From Novosphingobium colocasiae (GTDB lineage Bacteria > Pseudomonadota > Alphaproteobacteria > Sphingomonadales > Sphingomonadaceae): DNA of 64,000 nt. Below are positions 17,270 through 26,209 of this stretch, one piece after another. The stretch is from NCBI RefSeq assembly GCF_014652555.1, contig NZ_BMZA01000004.1, forward strand, positions 117,643-181,642, given 5' to 3'. The first letter of the stretch is position 1, and each line of letters starts with the position of its first letter. The translations under genes and the position numbers were made by a program. The notes beneath the pieces were generated by a model. That model had not been told where the DNA came from. It did no database searches and saw only the letters and a list, made by a program, of their open reading frames with translations.

Positions 17270-18115
17270 ATGCAGCTCGATCTGGTCGATGTCTTCGCTA
17301 ACGGCCCGCTCTCGGGCAATCCGCTGGCCGTTGTTCACGACGGCGGCGGGCTGTCCGATGCGCGGATGCAGGCGCTGACCAACTGGCTCGGTTTTTCCGA
17401 GACTACGTTTCTCTCCGCGCCGACCGATCCGGCGGCGGACTATGCCGTGCGGATATTCTACCCCGGCGGCGAATTGCCCTTTGCCGGGCATCCCACGCTG
17501 GGGAGCTGCCATGCGTGGCTGGCGGCGGGCGGGGTGCCGAAGGCGGCGGGCAGGGTGGTGCAGCAATGTGGCATCGGCCTCGTCACCGTGAAGCAGGACG
17601 GCGACCGGCTGGCCTTCGCCGCGCCGCCGCTGGTCCGCTCGGGCCCGCTCTCGCCCGAGGACCGGGCCGAAGCTATCCGGCTGGCGGGGGTGGATGCGGC
17701 GGCGGTGGTGGAGGCGGTGCACGTCGCCAACGGCCCGCAATGGCAACTTCTGCGCCTCACCAGCGCCGCAGCCGTGCTGGCGGCAGAGCCTGCCCCGAAG
17801 GCCCCGGCGGGCACCGACATCGGCCTTGCCGGCCCATGCCCGCCGGGCGGCCCGGCCGACTGGGAACTGCGCGCCTTCTTCGCCAACCAGCTCGGCGCGT
17901 TCTGCGAGGACCCGGTGACCGGGAGCTTCAACGCGGGTGTCGCGCTGCACCTGTTCGGGGCTGGGCTGGTTGCGGGCAATTACGTTGCGGCGCAGGGGCG
18001 CAAGGTGGGCGCGGACGGGCTGGTATATGTGAGCCGGGATGGGGATGGAGTTGTGTGGATTGGTGGGCGGTGCGCGATGGTTGCACATCAAGGTCTAATA
18101 GCTGAGAAACCATGA
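17270..18115 (+). CDS. PhzF family isomerase/epimerase-like protein
   Basis: 281-residue protein of the PhzF/diaminopimelate-epimerase fold. The conserved acidic residue Glu44 is in GFSETTFL, and the signatures FANGPLSGNPLAVV, GGELPFAGHPTLG and DPVTGSFNAG are clear. PhzF itself isomerises a phenazine precursor, but most members of this family are of unknown substrate and no phenazine genes are present. It starts eight bases after the peroxidase gene and overlaps the next gene by four bases. Confidence 0.9.
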   Translation: MQLDLVDVFANGPLSGNPLAVVHDGGGLSDARMQALTNWLGFSETTFLSAPTDPAADYAVRIFYPGGELPFAGHPTLGSCHAWLAAGGVPKAAGRVVQQCGIGLVTVKQDGDRLAFAAPPLVRSGPLSPEDRAEAIRLAGVDAAAVVEAVHVANGPQWQLLRLTSAAAVLAAEPAPKAPAGTDIGLAGPCPPGGPADWELRAFFANQLGAFCEDPVTGSFNAGVALHLFGAGLVAGNYVAAQGRKVGADGLVYVSRDGDGVVWIGGRCAMVAHQGLIAEKP

Positions 18116-18477
18116 CCAGAAGTTTGTTTATCGCCAATGTTGCAATGTCATGGGCAATCGTGATCGTAGGTATATTGGTCTCTTCAAAAATAACTTATTG
18201 GATTCTTCCATTTGTGATTGCAGCGGCATTTGCAATGCTGCGTGCGGCGTTCATGGCTCGATCAAGTGAGCTAGGTATGGAAAGGACGGGGCGCTTCGGC
18301 ATTTCAGCTTACATGCTTGGCTTTGTTTTTTTGGGGATAGCTCTGTTGCTCGATAGGACGTTCACATTGCCGCGCTTCGTGCTCGGTATTCTTGGTGGTG
18401 CCGGAGTCTGGTCGATCGCGATCACTTGGCTCTGCGCTGCGGTTCTGATCAATGGCGGTTGGTACGTAAAAAAGTGA
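18112..18477 (+). CDS. Small integral membrane protein of unknown function, AT-richer than neighbours
   Basis: 121 residues with about four hydrophobic segments: near residues 7-23 ([17 protein letters not shown]), 28-46, 67-83 and 90-113. No recognised motif. Its start overlaps the PhzF stop (ATGA), so it may be translated with it. The DNA is visibly poorer in GC than the genes around it, and its 3' end overlaps the end of the convergent rlmN gene by 29 bases. This suggests a later arrival at the locus. Function unknown; a small inner-membrane protein is all that can be supported. Confidence 0.65.
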   Translation: MTRSLFIANVAMSWAIVIVGILVSSKITYWILPFVIAAAFAMLRAAFMARSSELGMERTGRFGISAYMLGFVFLGIALLLDRTFTLPRFVLGILGGAGVWSIAITWLCAAVLINGGWYVKK

Positions 18478-19783
18478 CAGGGCACCCTAAACGGTATGAC
18501 CCCAGCTCCGCTTCCTTCTCAGCATACAACCGCTCCAGTTCCGCGCGGCTTTTCTTTTCCGCTGCGGTCTTGAGCTGGCCGCAGGCGGCGTCGATGTCGC
18601 GGCCGCGGGGGGTGCGGACGGGGGCGCTGATGCCGGCTTCGAACACGATGTTCGAGAACGCCCGGATGCGCTCCGGGGTGGAGCATTCGTAAGGCGCGCC
18701 GGGCCAGGGGTTGAAGGGGATCAGGTTGACCTTGGCCGGCAGGTTGTAGTGGCGCAGCAGGCGGACCAGTTCGCGCGCGTCGGCGTCGCTGTCGTTCTTG
18801 TCCTTCAGCATCACGTATTCGAAGGTGATGCGCCGGGCGTTGCTGGCGCCGGGATAGTCGGCACAGGCCTGCAGCAGTTCCTCGATGCCGTACTTCTTGT
18901 TGATCGGCACGATCTCGTCGCGCACGTCCTTGGTCACCGCGTGGAGCGAGACGGCGAGGTTGACGCCTATTTCCTCGCCGCACAGCGCCATCTTGGGGAC
19001 GACGCCGCTGGTCGAGAGGGTGATGCGGCGCTTGGACAGGGCCAGGCCGTCGCCGTCCATCACGATTTTCAGCGCATCGCGCACATTGTCGAAATTGTAG
19101 AGCGGCTCGCCCATGCCCATCATCACGATGTTGGTGAGCAGGCGGCCATCGGCGCTGTAACTGCCTTCGTCTTCGTCCTCGTCCAGCCCGGCCATGTTGC
19201 CGCCCGCCTTGGGCCATTCGCCCAGCGCATCGCGCGCGAGCATGACCTGGCCGACGATCTCGCCGACCGTCAGGTTGCGGACCAGGCGCATGGTGCCGGT
19301 ATGGCAGAAGCGGCAGTTGAGCGTGCAGCCCACCTGCGACGACACGCACAGCGTGCCGCGATCGGCATCGGGGATGAACACCATCTCGAAATCGTGACCG
19401 TCGGCGGTGCGCAGCAGCCACTTGCGGGTGCCGTCCGTCGAATGCTGGGCCTCGACGATGTCGGGGCGGCCGATGACGAAGCGGTCTTCGAGCCAGGGGC
19501 GCATGGTCTTGGCGATATCGGTCATCGCCTCGAAGCGGGTGACGCCGCGATGATAGAGCCAGTGGAACACCTGCTTGGCGCGCAGTTTCGCCGCCTTGGC
19601 ATCAAGCCCGGCCTGTTCGAACAGTTCGGCGATGCGCTTGCGCGGCAGGCCCATCAGGTCGATCCGGCCATCGGCACGGGGCGTCACCCCATCCACCACA
19701 GCGGTGCGGGGAACGGGTACGGGGTCGATCTGGCCCGGGATCGCCATGATCCCGCCGGCAGGCATGGAGTTCGTGTCTGTCAT
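18449..19783 (-). CDS. rlmN: 23S rRNA (adenine2503-C2) methyltransferase, radical SAM
   Basis: 444-residue dual-specificity RNA methyltransferase that methylates A2503 of 23S rRNA and A37 of some tRNAs. The radical-SAM cluster motif is Cys153-x3-Cys157-x2-Cys160 (CTLNCRFC). The two chemistry cysteines are Cys146 (TLCVSSQVG) and Cys401 (DAACGQLK). The last 16 or so residues beyond AEKEAELG look foreign to the family and are read from sequence shared with the convergent membrane gene. The N-terminal ~40 residues are a poorly conserved extension; an internal ATG at codon 13 is an alternative start. Confidence 0.95.
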   Translation of the reverse strand: MTDTNSMPAGGIMAIPGQIDPVPVPRTAVVDGVTPRADGRIDLMGLPRKRIAELFEQAGLDAKAAKLRAKQVFHWLYHRGVTRFEAMTDIAKTMRPWLEDRFVIGRPDIVEAQHSTDGTRKWLLRTADGHDFEMVFIPDADRGTLCVSSQVGCTLNCRFCHTGTMRLVRNLTVGEIVGQVMLARDALGEWPKAGGNMAGLDEDEDEGSYSADGRLLTNIVMMGMGEPLYNFDNVRDALKIVMDGDGLALSKRRITLSTSGVVPKMALCGEEIGVNLAVSLHAVTKDVRDEIVPINKKYGIEELLQACADYPGASNARRITFEYVMLKDKNDSDADARELVRLLRHYNLPAKVNLIPFNPWPGAPYECSTPERIRAFSNIVFEAGISAPVRTPRGRDIDAACGQLKTAAEKKSRAELERLYAEKEAELGSYRLGCPVTFLRTNRH

Positions 19784-20062
19784 GATTGGGCGGGCCTATA
19801 ATCGATTTCGCGCGATTGCGCAAAGATCGGCCGCCCTATCGGAAACCATAGGTCTGCAAACGGCTTTGCGCGCCCACGCGAACGGGCTTTGCGTGATCCG
19901 GTTCCTTCGATCGAACCGATCGGCGGCTCCGTCCATCGCACCAGTGTTGCCCAAAAACATCAATGATTTCGTTGTGTTAGGTTCAGGAAACTTCGCGTCG
20001 ATGCCGCGCATTCCACCGGTCCATGCGGTTGGATCGCACCGCAGTTGACTATGGAGTTCCCT

Positions 20063-20731
20063 ATGAAGAAGTTTCTGTTCGGTGCCCTTGCCGGCACCGC
20101 ACTCGCCTCCGCCCCGGCCTTCGCGCAGGACGTCGCGCCGGCCGAACCGTTTTCCGGCCCGCACGTCGAAGGCGTGATCGGCTATGACATGAGCCGGGCA
20201 GGCAGCAGCATCGATGACGATTCCGACGTGCCCAACGACCAGGATATCGATGGCCTGCTCTATGGCGTGGGCGCCGGGTACGATTTCAAGGTCGGCAATT
20301 TCGTCGTCGGCCCTGAGGCGGAAGTGACCTGGTCGACCGCCAAGACCAAGTTTGACAATGGCGATTTCGAAGGGTTCGGCATCGGCAACGTCAAGACCAA
20401 CCGCGACCTCTATCTGGGCGCGCGCGTCGGTTATGCCGTGACCCCCAAGACCCTCGTCTACGCAAAGGGTGGTTACACCAATGCCAAGTTCGACATTCGC
20501 AATGCCAGCGGTACGGTCACGACCAACCGCGATCTGGATGCGGACGGCTGGCGCGTGGGTGCCGGTGTGGAGCAGGCGGTGACCAACAACGCGTTCGTGA
20601 AGGTGGAATACCGCTATTCCAACTACAAGCGCGGCGAAGTCGATTTCCGTGACGACATCCCGGACAGCAGCCGTTTCGACCTCGACCTCGATCGTCACCA
20701 GATCGTTGCCGGCGTCGGCGTGCGGTTCTGA
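20063..20731 (+). CDS. Outer-membrane beta-barrel protein (RopB/Omp25-like)
   Basis: 222-residue exported protein. The signal peptide runs to about residue 22 (KKFLFGALAGTALASAPAFA before QDV). The mature part is a run of alternating strands with Gly, Tyr and Asp, and ends in GVGVRF with a C-terminal Phe, the signal for outer-membrane insertion. It resembles small 8-strand barrels such as Omp25/RopB. ATG at 20063 has GGAG at normal spacing; an in-frame ATG six codons earlier is less likely. A strong terminator follows, so it is probably a single-gene, highly expressed unit. Confidence 0.9.
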   Translation: MKKFLFGALAGTALASAPAFAQDVAPAEPFSGPHVEGVIGYDMSRAGSSIDDDSDVPNDQDIDGLLYGVGAGYDFKVGNFVVGPEAEVTWSTAKTKFDNGDFEGFGIGNVKTNRDLYLGARVGYAVTPKTLVYAKGGYTNAKFDIRNASGTVTTNRDLDADGWRVGAGVEQAVTNNAFVKVEYRYSNYKRGEVDFRDDIPDSSRFDLDLDRHQIVAGVGVRF

Positions 20732-20764
20732 TCGAGCGCCCGTCCGCACCAGCGGGCAGGCCGG

Positions 20765-20794
20765 AAAGGCGGGGGCTGCGGCTCCCGCCTTTTT
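20765..20794 (+). terminator. Rho-independent terminator of the barrel-protein gene
   Basis: A 9-bp stem AAAGGCGGG / CCCGCCTTT with a 10-base loop is followed by a T tract. It lies 34 bases after the stop and just before the end of the convergent gene. Confidence 0.85.
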
Positions 20795-20798
20795 CGCG

Positions 20799-21299
20799 TC
20801 AGCGCAGCCGAGCGCAGCCGATCGAGGCGGCGTCCATCGCCGATGCGGCCCCCGCCAGCGGCCAGGTATTCGAAAAGCCACCGCCGCGATCGTCGCGCGC
20901 CGATACGGTCATCGCCGGGGCGGAGCGCATGACGGCAAGGATGGCGGCGTTGGCGCGCGCATCGGCCGGCCAGGCATCGCCGCCGCCACCGGTGAGCGCG
21001 AACCGTTCCTCGCCGATCCGCAGCACGATCGCGGCACCGGGCATCAGCTTGCGTGACAGGCGGAAATGGACCTGGTTGCGCGCCGCCCGTCGCGGCCAGG
21101 TGCCGACCGCCGCGAAGGGCTGGTAATCGCGGCGCATCGCGCTGGGCTGGGCCATGGCGATGGCATAACAGCGCGGCACCAGCGGATCGCGGAACGCACC
21201 CCAGGTTTCGTAAAGGCCAAGGCTTTCGCGTGCGGCCGCCGGCGCGGCCAGCGCAACCGCTGCGATCAGAACCGGGAGAAGGCGCGCCCAACGTGTCAT
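20799..21299 (-). CDS. Invasion-associated locus B (IalB)-like periplasmic protein
   Basis: 166 residues with a signal peptide (RWARLLPVLIAAVALAAPAAA, cleaved near residue 23). The mature part begins ESLGLYETWGAFRD and contains VPRCYAIAMA, a pattern shared by IalB-family proteins of alphaproteobacteria. Two cysteines, one near the C-terminus, could form a disulfide. The family name comes from Bartonella; no invasion role is implied here. The ATG at 21299 is chosen because it begins the signal peptide. It is convergent with the barrel-protein gene. Confidence 0.72.
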   Translation of the reverse strand: MTRWARLLPVLIAAVALAAPAAARESLGLYETWGAFRDPLVPRCYAIAMAQPSAMRRDYQPFAAVGTWPRRAARNQVHFRLSRKLMPGAAIVLRIGEERFALTGGGGDAWPADARANAAILAVMRSAPAMTVSARDDRGGGFSNTWPLAGAASAMDAASIGCARLR

Positions 21300-21362
21300 G
21301 CCCGGGCTATAGGGCCGGTGCGCCGGCAAGGAAACCGGGCGCTGCAATCCTGTTCATTCCTG

Positions 21363-21378
21363 TTGCAATGCAGCACGC
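21363..21378. promoter_or_regulatory. Conserved element upstream of sthA
   Basis: TTGCAATGCAGCACGC, containing the dyad TGCA-A-TGCA, lies about 90 bases before sthA. A version differing at one base occurs upstream of the ATP synthase operon at 56355-56370. It may be a regulator binding site; no regulator is identified. Confidence 0.4.
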
Positions 21379-21465
21379 GCCGACGCACTCTGCGTTGTAT
21401 CACTTCGGGAGGGGAGGAACCGCAGTCGGCATTTCTGCCGACCGGCTTTTCCGGGGGAAACATAC

Positions 21466-22857
21466 GTGGGACGATACGACTTTATCGTGATCGGCAGCGG
21501 CCCGTCAGGACGCCGGGCGGCGATCCAGGCGGCCAAGCTGGGCAAGTCGGTGCTGGTGATCGAGGGGCGGCTGAAGGTGGGCGGCGTTTCCGTGCATACC
21601 GGCACGATCCCGTCCAAGACGCTGCGCGAGACGGCGCTCAACCTGTCCGGCTGGCGTGAGCGGGGATTTTACGGCCGGTCCTATCGGGTGAAAAAGGAGA
21701 TCGGCAGCCAGGACCTGTCGATCCGGCTGGGCAAGACGCTGGCGCACGAAGTGGATGTGCTGGAGCACCAATTCCTGCGCAACGGCGTGGCGACGATGGC
21801 GGGCTTCGCGCGCTTCGTCGATCTGCACCGGGTGGTGGTTACTTCGCCCGACGGCAGCGAACTGGCGGTGGAGGGGGACCGGTTCCTGATCGCGGTGGGC
21901 ACGGTGCCGCACCGGCCCGAAGGCATCGACTTCGATGATCCCGACATCCTTGACAGCGATCAGGTGGTGGACATCGCCCGGCTGCCCCGGTCGCTGGCCG
22001 TGGTCGGGGCCGGCGTGATCGGGATCGAATATGCCACGATCTTTTCGGCGCTGGATGTGGCGGTTACCGTGATCGAGCCGCGCGCCAACTTTCTCGAATT
22101 CATCGATCGCGAGATCATCGAGGAATTCGTCCACCAGTTGCGCGATCGCGGGGTGACTTTCCGGCTCGGATCGGCGGTGGAAACGGTGGCCAGGGGGGCG
22201 GACGGCCGCATCGTCACCACGCTCAAGGACGGGCGCGCAGTGCGGTCGGAAATGCTGCTCTATTGCGCCGGGCGGATGGGTGCGACCGCCGGGCTCGGGC
22301 TCGATGCCTGCGGGATCGACGTGGACGGGCGCGGCCGGGTCGCCGTCGATGCGACGACATTCCAGACGTCTGCGGCCCACATCTATGCGGCGGGCGACGT
22401 CATCGGGTTTCCCAGCCTCGCCTCGACCTCGATGGAGCAGGGCCGCATTGCCGCCTGCCACGCCTTCGGCCTGCCGCTGCCGCCGGCACCGGCCTATTTC
22501 CCTTACGGTATCTATGCGGTGCCCGAAATCTCGACCGTAGGGATGAGCGAGGAGGAAGTGCGCCGGCGCGGCATCAATTACGAATGCGGCATCGCCCGCC
22601 TGCGCGAAACCAGCCGGGGCCATATCATGGGGCTGGAGCAGGGGCTGATGAAGATGATCTTCTCCAACAAGACCCGCCGCCTGCTGGGCGTCCACATCAT
22701 CGGCGAGGGGGCGACCGAACTGATCCACATCGGCCAGGCGGTGCTGAACCTGAAGGGCACGATCGACTACTTCATTGAGAACACCTTCAATTACCCGACG
22801 CTGGCGGAAGCCTACAAGATCGCCGCGCTCGATGCGTGGAACCGCATGGCACGGTAG
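21466..22857 (+). CDS. sthA: Si-specific (soluble) NAD(P)+ transhydrogenase
   Basis: 463-residue FAD flavoprotein of the pyridine-nucleotide disulfide reductase family. It has the FAD motif VIGSGPSG at the N-terminus, the second nucleotide motif VVGAGVIGIEYA near residue 180 and the dimerisation domain. The redox region reads VSVHTGTIPSKTLRE, with no CxxxxC pair, which separates SthA from lipoamide dehydrogenase and glutathione reductase. It balances NADPH against NADH. The start is GTG with GGGGGA eight bases upstream; an earlier small hairpin (21425-21442) lies in the leader. Confidence 0.93.
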   Translation: MGRYDFIVIGSGPSGRRAAIQAAKLGKSVLVIEGRLKVGGVSVHTGTIPSKTLRETALNLSGWRERGFYGRSYRVKKEIGSQDLSIRLGKTLAHEVDVLEHQFLRNGVATMAGFARFVDLHRVVVTSPDGSELAVEGDRFLIAVGTVPHRPEGIDFDDPDILDSDQVVDIARLPRSLAVVGAGVIGIEYATIFSALDVAVTVIEPRANFLEFIDREIIEEFVHQLRDRGVTFRLGSAVETVARGADGRIVTTLKDGRAVRSEMLLYCAGRMGATAGLGLDACGIDVDGRGRVAVDATTFQTSAAHIYAAGDVIGFPSLASTSMEQGRIAACHAFGLPLPPAPAYFPYGIYAVPEISTVGMSEEEVRRRGINYECGIARLRETSRGHIMGLEQGLMKMIFSNKTRRLLGVHIIGEGATELIHIGQAVLNLKGTIDYFIENTFNYPTLAEAYKIAALDAWNRMAR

Positions 22858-22952
22858 TTCCTTTTTGCCGCCGAACGGCATATCGCTGATGCGGCCAGCA
22901 GGAACAGGGGTGCTTTTCTTTTGACGGTTCGACGCTTGAGGAGAGGCCTCGC

Positions 22953-23450
22953 ATGATGCGCCTGTTGATCGACTGGCTGTTGGCTTGGCTGCCCCTGCCG
23001 CACACCCGTTGCTTCGGGCTCCGGCGCGTACTGCTGCGCCGGGCGGGTATCAGCCTGGGTGATCGGGTATGGGTCTGCGGCGGCTGCCGGGTCTACGGCC
23101 GGGGCGAGCTGTCGATCGGCGCGGGGACGTGGCTGAGCCCGGACACGAAATTCCACACGCGGCGAGGGGCCGCCATCACCATCGGGGCCGGTTGCGACAT
23201 CGGCCCGGACTGCCTGATCCTCACCGGCAGCCATGAGATCGGCGAGCGCGGCGCGCGGGCGGGGCAAACCACCACCTCGGCGGTGGTCATCGGCGACGGG
23301 TGCTGGATCGGCGCGCGATCGACGATCCTTCCGGGTGTATCGATCGGGGCCGGCAGTGTGATCGCGGCGGGATCGGTCGTGACTTCGGACGTTGCCGAAA
23401 ACACGCTGGTAGGCGGCGTTCCCGCGCGGCTGATCCGGGCGCTGGATTGA
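22953..23450 (+). CDS. Left-handed beta-helix acyltransferase
   Basis: 165 residues made largely of hexapeptide repeats (for example IGDGCWIGARSTILPGVSIGAGSVIAAGSVV, residues about 113-143, quoted only as pattern) ending in VGGVPARLIRALD, the close of NodL/LacA/WbbJ-type O-acetyltransferases. The likely catalytic histidine is in LILTGSHEIG. Such enzymes acetylate sugars in polysaccharide, lipopolysaccharide or small molecules; the substrate is unknown. GAGGAG precedes the ATG at 22953 by about eight bases. It is followed by a bidirectional terminator. Confidence 0.85.
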   Translation: MMRLLIDWLLAWLPLPHTRCFGLRRVLLRRAGISLGDRVWVCGGCRVYGRGELSIGAGTWLSPDTKFHTRRGAAITIGAGCDIGPDCLILTGSHEIGERGARAGQTTTSAVVIGDGCWIGARSTILPGVSIGAGSVIAAGSVVTSDVAENTLVGGVPARLIRALD

Positions 23451-23461
23451 GGCGCAAATAA

Positions 23462-23496
23462 AAAGGCCGCCGGCGAGGGTATCGCCGGCGGCCTTT
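23462..23496. terminator. Bidirectional terminator between acyltransferase gene and icd
   Basis: A perfect 14-bp stem AAAGGCCGCCGGCG with its complement and a 7-base loop. A-rich and T-rich ends allow function on both strands. It serves two convergent genes. Confidence 0.88.
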
Positions 23497-23518
23497 CACA
23501 TCGCGAGCTGCGGCTGGA

Positions 23519-24742
23519 TCAGGCCCAGTTGGCCATTTCCGCCTCAAGGTTCTCGACGATGGCTTCGAAGAACTGTTCGGTGGTCATCCACGGCTGATCG
23601 GGACCGATCAGCAGCGCCAGGTCCTTGGTCATCTTGCCGCTTTCCACGGTGTCGATGCAGATGCGTTCCAGCGTTTCGGCGAACTTCACCACGTCGGGGG
23701 TGTCGTCGAACTTGCCGCGGTACATCAGGCCGCGGGTCCAGGCGAAGATCGAGGCGATCGGGTTGGTCGAGGTCGCCTTGCCCTGCTGGTGCTGGCGATA
23801 GTGACGGGTGACGGTGCCGTGCGCCGCTTCGGCTTCAATGGTCTTGCCGTCGGGGGCCATCAGTACCGAGGTCATCAGGCCGAGCGAGCCGAAGCCCTGC
23901 GCGACGGTGTCCGACTGCACGTCGCCGTCGTAGTTCTTGCAGGCCCAGACGAACTTGCCCGACCACTTGAGCGCCGAGGCGACCATGTCGTCGATCAGGC
24001 GGTGTTCGTAGATGATCCCGGCAGCCTTGAACTTCTCGGCGAAGCCTTCGTTGTCGAACACTTCCTGGAACAGGTCCTTGAAGCGGCCGTCATAGGCCTT
24101 GAGGATGGTGTTCTTGGTCGACAGGTACACCGGCCACTTGAGGCCGAGACCGTAGTTGAACGAGGCGCGGGCGAAATCGCGGATCGATTCGTCCAGGTTG
24201 TACATCGCCATGGCGACGCCGGCGGCCGGGAAGTCGAACACGTCGAGATCGATCTTCTCACCGTTTTCGCCGTCCCACACCAGGCGCAGCTTGCCGGGGC
24301 CGGGGATCTTGGTGTCGGTGGCGCGATACTGGTCACCGAAGGCGTGACGGCCGACCACGATCGGGTCGGTCCAGCCGGGGACGAGCCGGGGCACGTTGCT
24401 GATGACGATCGGTTCGCGGAAGACGACGCCGCCCAGGATGTTGCGGATCGTGCCGTTCGGCGACTTCCACATTTTTTTGAGGCTGAATTCCTCGACCCGG
24501 GCTTCATCAGGGGTGATCGTCGCGCACTTTACCGCAACGCCGCATTCCTTGGTGGCGTTGGCCGCGTCGACCGTGATCTGATCTTCGGTTTCGTCACGCT
24601 TTTCGACCGAAAGATCGTAATATTTCAGGTCGATATCGAGATAGGGGAGAATGAGGCGTTCGCGGATCCATTGCCAGATGATCCGCGTCATTTCATCGCC
24701 GTCCATTTCGACGACCGGATTCTTGACCTTGATCTTTGCCAT
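23519..24742 (-). CDS. icd: NADP-dependent isocitrate dehydrogenase (eukaryote-like type)
   Basis: 407-residue enzyme converting isocitrate to 2-oxoglutarate with NADPH formation in the TCA cycle. It opens [19 protein letters not shown] and carries the SPNGTIRN substrate motif and the [19 protein letters not shown] metal/cofactor motif. These and the length mark the homodimeric eukaryote-like class found in alphaproteobacteria and not the E. coli type. It ends at a shared bidirectional terminator. Confidence 0.97.
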   Translation of the reverse strand: MAKIKVKNPVVEMDGDEMTRIIWQWIRERLILPYLDIDLKYYDLSVEKRDETEDQITVDAANATKECGVAVKCATITPDEARVEEFSLKKMWKSPNGTIRNILGGVVFREPIVISNVPRLVPGWTDPIVVGRHAFGDQYRATDTKIPGPGKLRLVWDGENGEKIDLDVFDFPAAGVAMAMYNLDESIRDFARASFNYGLGLKWPVYLSTKNTILKAYDGRFKDLFQEVFDNEGFAEKFKAAGIIYEHRLIDDMVASALKWSGKFVWACKNYDGDVQSDTVAQGFGSLGLMTSVLMAPDGKTIEAEAAHGTVTRHYRQHQQGKATSTNPIASIFAWTRGLMYRGKFDDTPDVVKFAETLERICIDTVESGKMTKDLALLIGPDQPWMTTEQFFEAIVENLEAEMANWA

Positions 24743-24880
24743 ACCGTGCGGGCTCCCAGGGAGTGAGATTTGCGCGTGTCTTAGGCACGCAGGCGCACGA
24801 TAGCAAGGCGCGAGTCCGCCGGGTTGGGCCGGTATTTACGTGCCTGCGCGATGATGATGCGATTGCGAATCAAAAGCAGA

Positions 24881-25285
24881 TCAGGCGGCGGCGAGCTGGG
24901 CCGAAAGCGTGCCGAGGTTGTGGTAATCGCAATTGGTCAGGATCTTGCCGTCGCGCAGCGTCATGAACGAGACACCGTCCATGCTCACCGGCGTCCCGGC
25001 GTGCCGGCGGCCTTCGAATTCGCCATGGAACGATCCGGTGAAGGTCCACTCGGCGGCGGCAGTATCGCCGATTTCGGTATGGCGATGATAGGTCACCTTG
25101 AAGTCGGGCATCATCGAGAAGGTGAATTCGAACACCTCCTTCACCCCGGCATGGCCATGGTGAACCAGGCCGAACGGCTTGTCCTCGAACCGGCAGTCCT
25201 CGGTGTAGAGCGAGAGCAGCGTTTCAAGATCGCCGGCCCAGCCGCGCGTCAGGCCGGCAATCAGCGGATGGGGGGTGTCGGTCAT
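24881..25285 (-). CDS. NTF2-like (SnoaL-type) small protein
   Basis: 134-residue alpha+beta barrel protein of the NTF2-like/SnoaL superfamily. Segments LLSLYTEDCRFEDKPFG and EWTFTGSFHGEFEG are the cone-shaped fold's helix and strands. Members include isomerases, lactonases and ligand-binding proteins, so function is unassigned. The ATG at 25285 has AGGA at seven bases. It stands alone between icd and tRNA-Val. Confidence 0.75.
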   Translation of the reverse strand: MTDTPHPLIAGLTRGWAGDLETLLSLYTEDCRFEDKPFGLVHHGHAGVKEVFEFTFSMMPDFKVTYHRHTEIGDTAAAEWTFTGSFHGEFEGRRHAGTPVSMDGVSFMTLRDGKILTNCDYHNLGTLSAQLAAA

Positions 25286-25442
25286 GAGCGGGTCCTGCTT
25301 TGTGCGCGGCGGCGAGCCGGGCATGGGGGGCTGCGCAAGGCTTTGCGCGGAAATAACAAACCAATCGCTCGATATGTTTGTCGGCCCCGCCGTCGGAGTC
25401 AAGGCCGGGGCGGGGCACGCCGATGCATTGCGGGCCAAAACG

Positions 25443-25482
25443 AAAAAGCCCCGGCGGATCCTGCGATCCCCGGGGCCTTTCG
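25443..25482 (-). terminator. Terminator of tRNA-Val
   Basis: On the minus strand the sequence after the tRNA forms a stem AAAGGCCCCGG against CCGGGGC, followed by TTTTTCG. This is a strong intrinsic terminator directly after the encoded CCA end. Confidence 0.8.
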
Positions 25483-25484
25483 AA

Positions 25485-25559
25485 TGGTGGGCGTAGCAAG
25501 GATTGAACTTGCGACCCCTACGATGTCAACATAGTGCTCTACCACTGAGCTATACGCCC
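25485..25559 (-). tRNA. tRNA-Val (anticodon GAC)
   Basis: 75 nt with the CCA end encoded. Acceptor stem GGGCGTA/TACGCCC pairs fully, the D arm shows AGCTCAGTGGTAGAGC, the anticodon loop TTGACAT gives GAC (plus-strand 25525-25527), and the T arm holds GGTTCAAT-type sequence (AAGTTCAATCC). Reads GUC and GUU valine codons. No integrated element is attached to it. Confidence 0.95.
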
Positions 25560-25679
25560 ACACCATTCGGCATGTTTCCGACAGCTTCCCGCCGGAGGAC
25601 TGGCCCTTTAGCGTCGAGTTCGGAGCGATGCAAGCGGCTTTGGCCGCTTTATTTCCGGTTGTCCGCGCCCCGCCATCGT

Positions 25680-26054
25680 TCAGAGCTGCGCAGTCTCGCT
25701 GAGCCCGAAAACGCGCTGCACTTCCATGACGATATCGCGCAAGTGGAAGGGCTTCGACAGCACCTTTGCCTGCGGTGCCTCGCGGCTGGCGCGCAGAGTC
25801 ACGGCGGCGAATCCGGTGATGAACATGACCTTGGTCATCGGCGACATTTCCGCACAGCGCTGCGCCAGCTCGATCCCGTCCATCTCGGGCATGACGATAT
25901 CGGACAGCAACAGGTCGAACGCTTCGGTTTCCAGCCAGGGCAGGGCGGCGGTCCCGCAATCGACCGCGACCACATCGTAGCCAGCCCGTTCGAGCGCGCG
26001 CGCGAGATAAGTGCGCATGGCTTCGTCGTCTTCGGCTAGCAGGATGCGAATCAT
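25680..26054 (-). CDS. cpdR: Single-domain response regulator, CpdR-like
   Basis: 124-residue receiver domain with no output domain. The phospho-acceptor is Asp52 (LLLSDIVMPEMDG), with the acidic pair Asp9/Asp10, switch residue Thr80 and Lys101 (LSKPF). Length and the RILLAEDDEAM opening match CpdR of alphaproteobacteria, which in Caulobacter directs the ClpXP protease to cell-cycle targets when unphosphorylated. Other short receivers such as DivK are possible, but DivK sequences differ. It is divergent from the formylglutamate amidohydrolase gene. Confidence 0.8.
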   Translation of the reverse strand: MIRILLAEDDEAMRTYLARALERAGYDVVAVDCGTAALPWLETEAFDLLLSDIVMPEMDGIELAQRCAEMSPMTKVMFITGFAAVTLRASREAPQAKVLSKPFHLRDIVMEVQRVFGLSETAQL

Positions 26055-26209
26055 GATCTCATGTCCGGGTTTTTATGTGGAACTGTCTGGTGTGGCGACG
26101 CCTTGCCCGGCTTATAGCGGAGCACGGGTTAAAATTCTCGCCCGCTTTCAGCACTGACCGGTTACGGGACGCTTTGACAGCAGGGGGCGAAACGCACAGC
26201 TTGGGATGC

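Noticed and set aside
17270..18115. Phenazine biosynthesis gene
   Set aside because: Only the PhzF fold is present, with no other phz genes; the family is broad.
18112..25285. Prophage or IS element
   Set aside because: No integrase, transposase, phage structural genes or terminal repeats with target duplications were seen; only one short AT-richer gene.
25485..25559. tRNA-Val as an integration site for a genomic island
   Set aside because: No integrase gene or repeated tRNA fragment is found on either side.
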